DNA of 33,587 nucleotides from Candidatus Altimarinus sp. (GCA_020724225.1 DYHI01000011.1:1-33587), one strand, 5' to 3'. Counted from the stretch's first letter, positions 1 to 10,443 are shown. Translations and numbers: made by a program. Notes: a model not told the origin generated them from the sequence alone.

Positions 1-71
1 TCTTTACATTCGATCATAGCAACTCATGTAGTTTCTCTAAGTTCTTTAACTTGGGATGCAGTTATGGTCAT
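1..71 (-). CDS. tsf: Elongation factor Ts, N-terminal part (gene runs off the left edge)
   Basis: Minus-strand translation with TGA=Gly: MTITASQVKELRETTGVAMIECK, the EF-Ts N-terminal UBA motif; lies directly downstream of rpsB. Confidence 0.9.
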
Positions 72-97
72 TTTTTATGAAGTTAAAAAATAAATTA

Positions 98-399
98 TTA
101 ATTTTTTTTATTTATCTTATCATCCAATTTATCTATAAATTCTATTCTTATTTCAGCTCAATTATAAACTTTATATCAATAGTAAATACTAATTCATATA
201 TAAATAAGATTTAAAATGATTACAAATGGAGCTAAAATTATAGTAAACATCATCAATGTTGAAATAACAACATATAATCCAAAAAGATACATTCAGTAGT
301 TTTATTTTCCTCAATGAAAAATAATAACACAGCAACTAGGGGAATATAACACAAAGCATTTTTAAAATTATCCTTTGGAGATTTTTCTGATTGTTCCAT
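98..399 (-). pseudogene. Small multi-TM membrane protein (Tic20/DUF4870-like in style) interrupted by one frameshift near 290
   Basis: MEQSEKSPKDNFKNALCYIPLVAVLLFFIEENKTTE, then a shift to YLFGLYVVISTLMMFTIILAPFVIILNLIYIGISIYYGYKVYNGAEIRIEFIDKLDDKINKKN*. Length 302 nt; one extra base restores a single frame. Confidence 0.55.
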
Positions 400-466
400 A
401 AGAAAAAATTTAAGTGATAAAAATGTATAAGATGCTAAATAAATTATCATCTTATACTCATATTAA

Positions 467-1312
467 TTACACATTTTCAGTTTTTTCTTCAACTTTTTTT
501 GCTTTTTTTTCAGTTTTTACATCTTCAGTAGTAGTTTCTACTTTTTTAAAAGATGCTTTTTTTTCTCCAGATATTTTTTTATCTTCAACTTTTTTAACTT
601 TTACTCATTCATTTGTTTTATTTTGAGTTACAGGAGTAGCTCAAACTACTATTGAAGATTTAAGAGTAGATGCTAAATATTGTAAAGATTTTACAGAGTT
701 TGTACTAGCAGGGATACAGTTAGCAACAACCAAATCATCACCATTTGTATTTAATATAGCTATACACTCTATATTTAATGAATTAGCTTCTTTTACAGCT
801 TGTTTTTCATACATTCCATCAACAACAAATATCAAATCTGGAAGTTTTTTCATTTCTTTTAATCATCCATAAGCTTTACCTAATTTTTCAAGTTCAAGTA
901 ATCTAGAAGCTTTTTCTTTCTTTGTAAGAAGTTCTAATTCTCCTAATTCTTGATCTTTTAATAATTTCAAGTAAGTATTTATTCTTCTTCTAATTGTTTT
1001 AAAGTTTGTCAATAATCATGGTACCCATTTTTCAGAAACATAATAATTTCCTGTTTCTTCAGCCAACTTTTGAAAAGCATCTTTTCATTGTAATTTTGTA
1101 GCAACAAAAAGTACTTTTTTACCACTTTTAGTAACTTCATTTAATCTAGCTTTCACTTCTTCTATTTTTTCAACAGTTTTAACAAGATTAAATACATGTA
1201 TTCAGTTAGTAGCTCCGTAAATATATGGTTTCATTTTTGGATTCCAGAAATTTACTTTATTTCATATATGTAACAGATTATCAAACATTGTCTTTAATAC
1301 AGTTTTTTCCAT
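467..1312 (-). CDS. rpsB: 30S ribosomal protein S2
   Basis: 281-aa ORF with TGA=Gly: MEKTVLKTMFDNLLHIGNKVNFWNPKMKPYIYGATNGIHVFNLVKT...PDLIFVVDGMYEKQAVKEANSLNIECIAILNTNGDD...; Lys/Glu-rich C-terminal tail. Confidence 0.95.
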
Positions 1313-1404
1313 TTTTTATTAATTATATTATAAATCAAGGTTTTACCCTTTAAAAAATAAGTCTGTTCTCAAATATTAAACTTGAGATTCACAAAAATAT
1401 TTAA

Positions 1405-2607
1405 TTAAGCAGCAGCTTCTTCAGTTTTAACTTCTTCAGCTTTTACTTCTTCTTTTTTTGTAGTTTTTTTAGTTTTTGGTTCTTCTTTAGCTTCTGAACC
1501 TTCTGTTTTAGGAGCTTCAGTTAAAGCTTTTATAGATAAACCAATTCTTTTTTCATTTGGTTCGAAATTAATGATTTTTACACTAGTTTCTTGTCCAACT
1601 TTTACATGTTCTCTTATATCCTTAACAACACCATGTGATATTTCAGATAAATGTATAAGCCCTTGAATTCATCCATCAAGTTCGATAAATGCTCAGAATT
1701 GTGAAATTCTAGAAATAGGTGCTTTAATAACATCACCAAGTTTGTATTTAGCAGCAAGAACGTCCCAAGGATTTTCTCTAAGTCTTTTAATAGATAATGA
1801 AATTTTTTCACTATCAAGACCAATAACTTTAACTTTAACTTTTTGCCCAACTTTTGCAAATTTAGCTAAGTTTGTAACATGTCCCCAATCAACTTCAGAA
1901 ACGTGAACTAAACCTTCTAATCCGTCAAAAGTAACGAACAATCAGTAAGATAATATTCAACTTACAACTCATTCTACGATATCACCTTCTTTTAATCAAG
2001 CTAATGCTTTTCCTCTCTTTTCTTCTATTGCAGCTTTTTCAGAGAATATAATTTTTTTACCTCCTTCATCTACATTTATTACTTTTACTTTAAAATCAAG
2101 TCATACTAATCCATTTAAATGAGCTAGAATTTTTTCTTGATCTGCTCATTCAACTCTTGGGTAATGAATTGGAGTTAATTGTGATACAGGTATAAATCAT
2201 TTTAAACCATCAATATCAACAAGTAAACCTCATTTATTAGCCTCAGTAGGTTTAACAGTGATAATTTCACCAGATCCAAAGTATTTTCATAAATTTGAAA
2301 GACTTTTGATTTGATTTGCTCTTTTCAAAGACAAAATCAACAATCCTCTTTCAACTGAATCTCATAGAACCATAACTTCTATAGCATCACCTTCATTTAA
2401 TGAATTTAAATCTACAGTATTTCAAAGTTCTTTATTTATAACTAATCAAGTAAATTGATTATTTACATTAACTAATATGTTTTTCTTTTCTACCTTCAAA
2501 ACTGAACCAGTAATAACATCTCCTTCTTGTGGGTATTTAATCTCAGGAGATTCTTTAAATAACTCTTCAAATAGAGATAAGTCTGCATTTTTTGCTTTTG
2601 GTGCCAT
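1405..2607 (-). CDS. rpsA: 30S ribosomal protein S1 (multiple S1 RNA-binding domains)
   Basis: 400-aa ORF: MAPKAKNADLSLFEELFKESPEIKYPQEGDVITGSVLKVEKKN...GLFVTFDGLEGLVHVSEVDWGHVTNLAKFAKVGQKVKVKVIGLDSEKISLSIKRL...; repeated S1 motifs. Confidence 0.93.
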
Positions 2608-2793
2608 TATGCATATAAAATTAAGAAATAAAATAGTGAAATTCTTACAAATTTGACATTTTACAAGGCTTTTGTAATCAAATCGAGAATTTCTTTTTTA
2701 AAAGTTACGAAGTAAAATTTTTATTGAAAAATTTCACTATGATAATTTTAAAATATCACACTTTGGAATCCCATTATGTGAGATTCTTCCTTA

Positions 2794-2828
2794 ATTATTC
2801 ACTATTCATTATTCACTTTTCACTATTT
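2794..2828. repeat. Degenerate heptameric tandem repeat, 5 units (ATTATTC ACTATTC ATTATTC ACTTTTC ACTATTT)
   Basis: Read directly. Confidence 0.8.
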
Positions 2829-2912
2829 TTATGGGGTGCTCGAAGGGGTTCGTCGCCTTTCAGGTCGGACCTCCGAGCCGAAAGACCAGAGCAATGGTCT
2901 TTCTAAAATTTT
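2826..2912. repeat. GC-rich structured element carrying a second copy of the tRNA-His 3' end
   Basis: ttttatggggtgctcgaaggggttcg is also present at the tRNA-His locus (~2996-3021). The rest is GC-rich with a 9-bp hairpin GAAAGACCA-ttgctc-TGGTCTTTC (minus strand). Confidence 0.65.
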
Positions 2913-2999
2913 AAAAAAATTTTACTCTCCTTTCGAACCCCAATTTATTTTTTTGTTCTATAAGCTAATCTTTATATTTCATATTTTTTGTTTATTTTA

Positions 3000-3077
3000 T
3001 GGGGTGCTCGAAGGGGTTCGAACCCTCGACCTCCAGAGTCACAATCTGGCATTCTAACCAACTGAACTACGAGCACC
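3000..3077 (-). tRNA. tRNA-His (anticodon GTG), 3' CCA encoded
   Basis: Minus strand G-GTGCTCGTAGTTCAGTTGGTTAGAATGCCAGATTGTGACTCTGGAGGTCGAGGGTTCGAACCCCTTCGAGCAC-C-CCA: 7-bp acceptor stem, anticodon loop TTGTGAC, T-arm GTTCGAA, extra G-1 opposite C73. Confidence 0.95.
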
Positions 3078-3256
3078 ATATATTTTTCCAATACAACAAA
3101 ATTTGCCTTAGAAATCTAAAGCTATAGAAGTATATAAAAAAGATAGTAATTTGCAAATCTTTTTTATAAAAAATACTACTTTTTTATATAATTACATTGA
3201 CTTTATTTATATAATCATTATATATAATAGATAAACAATAAAATTAAGTAAAAAAA

Positions 3257-3883
3257 ATGGTAAAAATACTTAGATTGTGAAATGATTGAAAATTTCATGA
3301 TGTATCACAGAAACAAGTACAAGATTTAACTATTAGTAAGACATTAAAAAAAATTAATGATCCTTTTTTATGTCAAATTTGAGATTTTGTTTGAAGCTTA
3401 ATAAATCTCCCTGCTAGTTATTGAATAAAATGATCTGTTTTAGTTAAATCAAGTACTTTTTGAATTACTATTGTACAAAGAGCTTCTGTAAAAGATTTTG
3501 CAAAAAAAATAAAAACTCCTTTAGAGTATCACGATTATGAATGGATTTTTAAAAAAACTAATACTCTATCATGAGTTGAAATAAGTTTTGAAGCAAAATT
3601 TTTAGAATTTTGTGTAAAAAAATGATTTCCGATCACAAAAGAAATAATTGAAGCACTTAGAAAATGACAAATATGAAAATTAAGAGAATTAATACCATAT
3701 GATTTCAGTCATCTATTCTCCAGACAAAATTTATCTGATGAATTACAAAATGTAAGTAATTTAACAGAAAAGACACTACAAATAGAAAATTCTAATCAAT
3801 GAAAAAACAGATTTCAAGATAAAAAAATTTGATGACAACCAAGTTTTTTAAATGAAGAATGGTTTGAGAAAAATAACGATTAA
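3257..3883 (+). CDS. Hypothetical protein
   Basis: 208-aa ORF with TGA=Gly: MVKILRLGNDGKFHDVSQKQVQDLTISKTLKKINDPFLCQIGDFVGSLINLPASYGIKG... Confidence 0.8.
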
Positions 3884-4389
3884 TCAATCAAATATTTTGG
3901 ACTTATAAAAAAACTTAAATTTCAATTAGAATTTCATATTTTTCCCCAATTTTCTATGTCAAAATCTATTATAGAAATTCACAAAGTTTCCACTCATAGA
4001 TTTTGATTTCAAGTTAAAAATCTAGATAATTTTGTTATAAAAGGATTATGTCAAACTAAAACAATAGTTTCATTTTTATCATCAACTTTTGAAATTAAAT
4101 CAATATAATAATCCAAAGTTTCAGACATATGATAATCATAAATTCATCTGTCATATATAACTTTTTCATTTATTACATCAAGCTCTTCCCAAAGTCACTC
4201 TAGTGTTTCTCTTGCTCTTACTGCACTACTACAAAGAATTAAATCAGTTTTTAATTCTAGTTTTTTTAGAATTTTTGAAACAAATTTTATTTCTTCAATT
4301 CATCTTTTTGATAATCATCTATCAAAATCAGTATCATAATAATTATCTTTATCAGATTTTGCATGGCGAACTAAGATTATTCTTTTCAT
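3880..4389 (-). CDS. Histidine phosphatase family protein (SixA-like)
   Basis: 169-aa ORF: MKRIILVRHAKSDKDNYYDTDFDRGLSKRGIEEIKFVSKIL...LVGHNPFITKLSRFL...; RHG-type motif LVRHAKS and a second catalytic GHN. Confidence 0.85.
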
Positions 4390-4398
4390 AAAATATTA

Positions 4399-5688
4399 TT
4401 ATACATTAATCAAACTTTTAACTATTTCATTTTTCAAATCTTCAAGTCAAAGCTTTTTAAAACTTGAAATAAAAATAGGTTTATATGTTTTAAATCTTTT
4501 TTTGATATCTTTCAATTTTTTTTCATCAAGTAAATCAATTTTATTAAAAACATAAAGTCTTTTTTGATTTGCTCAAATAGATTCTAATATATCATCAACT
4601 ACCTTTATTTTTTCATCTATCTTTGGATCACTTGTATCAATTACATGCAAAAGTAAATCTGACTCTATACTGTCTTCCAAGGTTGATGTAAAGGCCTTTA
4701 TAAGCGATGGTGGCAAATCTCTTATAAATCAAATAGTGTCATTTAGAAGTATTTCTATTCATTTTTGATATTCACTATTATATTGTCATTCTAAATTTAC
4801 ATCTATATTGTCATCCTCGTGCTTGACACGGGGATCTATTAAATTGTCTTTTCAATTTTTATAGATTCCTGCCTTCGCAGGAATGACAGCAGGAGATTCT
4901 ATCCATAATTTCCCTACTGAAGTTCAAAGTGTAGCAAAAAGCTTATCTTCTGAAAGCACTCATTTATGTGTCAAAGTATTCAAAAGACTTGATTTTCAAG
5001 CATTTGTATACCCTACTATTCATACTGTTGAAAATCATTTTTTCTTTCTTCATTGTCTATGCACTTCCCTTACATGTTCATATTTTTCTAATTCTTTTTT
5101 TATATTTAGTTCCATGTCTCTTAAGTGCCTTTTCATTATCTCCGTATTTGTTTCTCACTTTCATCTTGCTAGTTTTGATCCACCTCATTGCCTTGAAAGT
5201 TCCATACCCATACCAAATATACGAGGTCACATATGCTTTATTGAAGCTAATTCTATTTGTAATCTACTTTCAGTTGTTTTTGCATTTTTTTCAAATATTT
5301 TTAATATGAGATCCACTCTATCCCAAGCTTTTGCTCAAATTGCTCTTAGTTTTTCATTTATATTATAAATCTGATGAGGTTTCAAAATATCTCAAAATAT
5401 AAGAAGTAAAGCTCATGATTCTTTCATTTCTTCAATTATTTCATCTAATTTTCAAGATCATATATAGGTATTATAATCCGGAGTTCATCTTTTTTGAATA
5501 TGTTTAACTACGACTAATCATCAGTAAGTTGAAACTAGATTTTCAAGTTCTACTAGCCTATCTTCCATATTTTCTCTTGCACAGCAAGTCGGTATTATAT
5601 CAGCTATAAAGACTTTTAATTCTTTATTGTCATATTCTAGATTTTGCTGTATTTGTTCTAATTCCCTTTGTGATTTTATTTTTGTCAT
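4399..5688 (-). CDS. hflX: GTPase HflX
   Basis: 429-aa ORF with TGA=Gly; ...MGPRIFGMGMELSRQGGGSKLARGKGETNTE...[32 protein letters not shown]...[27 protein letters not shown]...; P-loop GYTNAGKS and DTIGFI. Confidence 0.93.
4810..4888. repeat. Repeat element inserted in frame in hflX (translated VIPAKAGI...DPRVKHEDD)
   Basis: gtcatcctcgtgcttgacacggggatcta...tagattcctgccttcgcaggaatgaca; contains CCTGCcttcGCAGG and is locally much more GC-rich than its surroundings. Confidence 0.75.
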
Positions 5689-5761
5689 AAAATTATATTT
5701 AATATATATTCTATTATTATAATAAAAACTAAATTTATCAAAATTTAATTACTCTATTTTA

Positions 5762-5790
5762 TTGACTTTTATATTTATTTATGTTTAAAT
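5762..5790 (+). promoter_or_regulatory. Putative sigma70-type promoter for the 5817 gene
   Basis: TTGACT-17 nt-TTAAAT upstream of the ATG. Confidence 0.4.
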
Positions 5791-5816
5791 ATACAAAATA
5801 CTTCTAATTTTTTTAA

Positions 5817-6446
5817 ATGGATTTTTTTATATTTTCTCAAATACCCGAAGACAAGATAAAACATTTCCTTGTAAGTTTATGTTTATTTTTTGTGTTTTAC
5901 TTTTTTAGAAAGTATTATTTGAAAGAAAAATGATTTTTTAAGCCATTTGCATTTGCTCTAAGAGATACTTTGATAATCTGAATATTTAAAGAAATAATTG
6001 ATTTATTTTGATTTTGAAATCCTCAAATTTCAGATTTATTTGCAAATTGATTATGAATATTAATCCCAATTTACATATATTATATCTACAAAGAATCAAA
6101 AGACCTTAAACTATCAAAGTATTTCAGACAAGAAGCATTACTTATAAAAAAACTTGAAAATAAAACTTTTCTTTTATATAAAAGATTTAAGCTATTTTTA
6201 GAAATAAAAGTAAAAACATATATTTTCAAAAGAAAAATACTTTACTATATCCCATCTAGAACAAGGAGTTTTTTATTTAAAAAATCTTTTAATGATTTTA
6301 TTGAAATAATTAAATATTTTATACATTTTAGTATAATCTGGTTTATAAATCTTGTAGTTATGATTGTAAAAATACCACTTTGGGCCGTAAAAGATTCTAT
6401 TACGACATTTATTAAATTTTTTAAGTTTGCTTTTTTAAAAGTATAG
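5817..6446 (+). CDS. Membrane protein (possibly VanZ-like N-terminal segment)
   Basis: 209-aa ORF: MDFFIFSQIPEDKIKHFLVSLCLFFVFYFFRKYYLKEKGFFKPFAFALRDTLIIGIFKEIIDLFGFGNPQISDLFANGLGILIPIYIYYIY... Confidence 0.75.
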
Positions 6447-6475
6447 AGGTAAATAAATAGTAGTAATTCTAAGAT

Positions 6476-6781
6476 TTATTCCGTAAATCTATAAAAATAC
6501 TTTTTATCAACTTTTCCATTTATAATCTCTATTCAATCTTTTTCAAGTAATTCTTGTTTTTCCTTTACTCATCTATTAGTATTGTATCAACTTATTTTTC
6601 AATCATTTGCTACAACTTTATAGCAAGGATAAATTTGGGGTTCTTTGTTTTGTTTCATAATCCATGCAACAGTTCTAGGATGAACTCAAAACTTGTCTCA
6701 AATAAGTTTATATGTTGAAACTTTTTGTTTTGGAATTGTTTGAAGAAATGAGAGGATTTGGAGTATAAGATCTGTTTGCAT
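6476..6781 (-). CDS. MGMT/Ogt-family DNA-binding protein, short (alkyltransferase-like)
   Basis: 101-aa ORF: MQTDLILQILSFLQTIPKQKVSTYKLIGDKFGVHPRTVAWIMKQNKEPQIYPCYKVVANDGKISGYNTNRGVKEKQELLEKDGIEI...; PCHRV-like motif PCYKVV. Confidence 0.8.
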
Positions 6782-6795
6782 AGATTTTATTTAGA

Positions 6796-7989
6796 TTATA
6801 GCATCCCAAAAAGCCAAAGAGGGATTTTATTTTTTTCTCAGATTATTATATCATCTTGAACTAGAAAAGATTCTGTTTTTTTATCTTTTAATTGCTTAAA
6901 AGTCTTATTTTCTCATCAGATTTCAAAGCAAAAATCTCAGATTTTAAAATCTCATATTTTTGAAAACACAAGTTTATTATTAGAATTTTGTATACAATTT
7001 ATAAAAAAAGTTTCTCTAATAGTTGATAAATTTATTTCTTTTAACAAATTTGTATTTACTGCATAAAGTATATTTGTATTATCCAGATAAATCTTTGAAG
7101 TATTTTTCATTATATTATAGCCATCTACATCTTTTAATAAAAATCTGACAAGTCATCATTTTTCTAGTATTTCAAGATATGTATTTACTGTTTTATTGTC
7201 TATCTCTAGAGTTTTTGAGATTTTATTTGAGTTTAACTCTCAAGGCGGAATTATACTTAGATAATTTATAATTTTTTTAAAATATATTAAATTTTCTGTT
7301 TTTACATTGTAATAATTAGCTATATCATCATAAATTGTTTTGTTTATAGTTTCAAGTATTTTTGAATAATCTTTTTGTTTTTCATTTACAAAATATGGAT
7401 AATATCCAGATTTTAAATATTCTTTATAATACATCAAAAAAGGAATATTTGGCAAATTATTAGCTATACTTATATGATTTCTCAATAAATCTTCTATAGT
7501 GATTTTTTCTATTTTGTGATTGTAAACAAAATTTATATATTCCCTTAAAGTAAATCAATTTAAATAATATAGTTTTGCTCTTCTAGATAAATCATAATTT
7601 CATAAAACTAAATCTATACTAGAACTTCATGAAAAAATAATTTGTAATGTAGGAAAACTATCATAGATATTTTTTAGCTCTTGTTGCCAATTTCTGTATT
7701 TATGTATTTCATCTATAATAAGTAATTTTCAATCATATTCTCTTACAAATCTCAAAGCAAAGTCAAACAATTTATTTTCCAGAAAATAAATATTATCAGC
7801 CGAAATATATAAACTAACTCATAAATCTTTTGTTTTTAAGTATTGAAGCAAAAGAGTTGATTTTCATACTCATCTAGGTCAGATTACACCAATCAATCTC
7901 TCTGAAAAATTGATTTCATTATAAAGTTCTCTTTTCTCACTATAATTTGATGCAATTAGATTTTTTTGTATTTCAAAAAATGTATTCAT
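6796..7989 (-). CDS. AAA-family ATPase with DUF4143-like C-terminus
   Basis: 397-aa ORF: MNTFFEIQKNLIASNYSEKRELYNEINFSERLIGVIGPRGVGKSTLLLQYLKTK...LLIIDEIHKYRNWQQELKNIYDSFPTLQIIFSGSSSIDL...LSRRAKLYYLNGFTLREY...; Walker A, Walker B, SGSS sensor. Confidence 0.88.
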
Positions 7990-8143
7990 AATTATATAAT
8001 TGGAATATATTCTAAATAATTATATTCTTTTTTGGAATAGAGTCAAATTCTGTTATATTTTTATGGATTGTTTTTGGGGGGAGAAGATGAGACTTTGGGA
8101 GTTGGTTTATAAGTCATAAATGATTTTAGATTATATTTATATT

Positions 8144-8713
8144 TTAATTATTTTTTATTTTACAAATTCAATCCATAACTTTAATAAAATTTTCTTTAAA
8201 ATTATCATTATTTTCAAGTTCTTCTAAATATATATAAAACTCTTTTTTTACTCTATAATATAAATTTGTTCTATTAATTATTCAATCTTGAATAATAAAA
8301 TTCCCTACACTCCATATTTTATGTCCTTCAACTTCTCATTTATGCAAAATTCAACATCTAACATTAGTATAAAATTCATTAGAGATTTTTTCATTAAATC
8401 ATAAAGTTTTCATAAAATTTTCGATTAATTCTCAAGACTTTCATTTATGATTATAAATTCAATTTTTAAATCATTGTATAGTCTCAATTAACAAACAAGT
8501 AACTGCCAAAATACTAAATCCAAACTTTCTATTGTTAGAATCAATATTATTTTCTATGCAAATCAATGTATCAATAGAAGAAAAAAACCTTTCTTCAATT
8601 CTTTCTTTTAGCATTATTATAGCTTTTTTCCATAAATTAATATCTGATCTTAATTCCAAAGATAATTCATTATAATCTGTATTTTTATAATTTTTTGATA
8701 TTTCGTAAGACAT
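8144..8713 (-). CDS. Hypothetical protein (abortive-infection-C-like in style, not confirmed)
   Basis: 189-aa ORF: MSYEISKNYKNTDYNELSLELRSDINLWKKAIIMLKERIEERFFSSIDTL...ISNEFYTNVRCGILHKGEVEGHKIW... Confidence 0.65.
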
Positions 8714-8947
8714 ATTATTAATTAAAAATTAATTCATATTTCTTGTTTAAACAAATTCCACATAATTTTATCATTATTAAATTTTTTTCTTTCTGCTTTA
8801 TAATTGAAATATAACTCATCAAATATAATAGATAATGAGAATAAAACCCAAAAGTATATTAATACAAATATAGTTCGGTTGCATTTATTAAAATTAAAAG
8901 TATATCATAATAATTTTTATTCATAAATAACTGATTTAATTATATTT

Positions 8948-9175
8948 TTAATTCTGATGATTATCTATATCAAACACTATTAAATTTCAATCAGATAATC
9001 TTCAATAGACGCTAAATTATTTATTTATACGAAAATATATGATTCATTCTTTTTTAGGTTCTCTAAATCCGATTTTATTTCAAGGATAAATTCAGTTTAA
9101 TATATTTTCTTTTGATTTTTTATATTGCTTTAATAGAGATCTTTTATTCAAAAAATCAATTATACTTAAATTCAC
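8948..9175 (-). pseudogene. RelE-like toxin remnant with an in-frame TAA
   Basis: GTG-start frame: MNLSIIDFLNKRSLLKQYKKSKENILNGIYPGNKIGFREPKKEGIIYFRINK*FSVYGRLSDGNLIVFDIDNHQN*; both parts are in the same frame. Confidence 0.45.
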
Positions 9176-10049
9176 AATCTTCTTTTCAGTCTAACGAATA
9201 AGAAGTTCAATCAGATAAAATAATTGAAAGTATTTTTAATAAATTAATATCATATTCATCATTTCTTTTTAAGATTTGATAATAATTATTATTATTTACC
9301 GTTTTCTCAAATATAGTTTTATACTCAGCCACTATATTTCAATCAGTTATTAATAACGTATCATTTCCATAATTTATAGATTTACAAACTCAAATACATT
9401 CTTTATTATCTTTCCTTTTTACATTATCAAAATCATCTACTATCTCTCATCATTTAATTTCTTTTTCAGTAGTTACTTCATAAAAATCTGTTTCTTTAAC
9501 CACATTACTAGTTCAATAATATTTATTTACAGAAAAAGCAAAGGATAATTTTTGTATATTTTTATATAAATTGTTTTTAATAGATATTTTATTATCTTTT
9601 GCATCAAAAACTATGTCTTTTGATAAATCTTCTATTTTTTTACTTTCTTCTATATATTCATTATGTTTTTCATTACAATTTTGTTTTGAAATTGAATAAT
9701 CATAATAAAATACTGAAAAGAATATTCAAAATACTATTACTCATAGAAATAAAAACGGCAAAATTCTTTTTTTATAATTTACTTTAAATCCAATATTCTT
9801 TGTTTTTCATAATTTTTTTCTTAAATCATCAATTTTTTCTTTATCTTCTTGATTTTTTAAGTTAAATTCTAATATTTTTCTTCAAATTCTATATCTAAAT
9901 ATATAAAGTATTATCGAATATACACTTAATAATATTAAATTTCATACTACTATTTCATCGTCTCAAAAATCTAATAATTTTTCAAAAAAAATCCATCAAA
10001 TTGTCCACAATAATATATATGATACTATAAATAATAATTTTGTTTTCAT
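9144..10049 (-). CDS. Hypothetical protein with three predicted TM segments
   Basis: 301-aa ORF: MKTKLLFIVSYILLWTIGWIFFEKLLDFGDDEIVVGNLILLSVYSIILYIFRYRIG...RILPFLFLGVIVFGIFFSVFYYDYSISKQ... Confidence 0.75.
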
Positions 10050-10130
10050 AAAGACTTTTAAAATTAAATTATATTCCCCCTTACTATACTCCCTTTATAC
10101 AAAAAATCAAAAAACATTTACATTCAAAAA

Positions 10131-10152
10131 AGTCTAAAGATATCTTTAGACT
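10131..10152. terminator. Palindromic hairpin AGTCTAAAGATATCTTTAGACT
   Basis: Perfect palindrome with flanking A run on the left and T run on the right. Confidence 0.6.
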
Positions 10153-10177
10153 TTAGAGGGATTATATAGATTTCAAT

Positions 10178-10375
10178 TTATTCATAAGATTTTACAAAAT
10201 TTTTTATAAAACTACCAGGTAATCATGCATTTTTCATATTTCAAGCCACTTCATATTCATTTTCTATATCTGAATCTGGATAATTATTTTTTACAAAATC
10301 TTCTATAAAAGAAGCAACATCATTGAAAGTACCACTTGATAATTTTATATCCTCTTTAAATGTAACTGTTGTCAT
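10178..10375 (-). CDS. Small antitoxin-like protein, no adjacent intact toxin
   Basis: 65-aa ORF: MTTVTFKEDIKLSSGTFNDVASFIEDFVKNNYPDSDIENEYEVAGNMKNAGLPGSFIKNFVKSYE*; shares its leader with the antitoxin at 10777-10935. Confidence 0.6.
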
Positions 10376-10443
10376 AATAAAATTATTAAAAATTATTTTC
10401 TTTATTATAAACAAATCCTTAAAAAATCAAAAACTTATTTCCC
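10371..10443 (-). repeat. Duplicated leader/promoter region, copy 1
   Basis: gtcataataaaattattaaaaattattttctttattataaacaaatccttaaaaaatcaaaaacttatttccc; near-identical to 10931-11003. Confidence 0.85.

Noticed and set aside
2836-3057. 73-aa ORF through the tRNA-His region
   Set aside because: Overlaps a clear tRNA and a repeat element; not a protein gene.
4883-5368. 161-aa + strand ORF (and 4968..5309)
   Set aside because: Antisense to hflX, whose minus-strand frame has complete GTPase motifs; these ORFs are AT-driven shadows.
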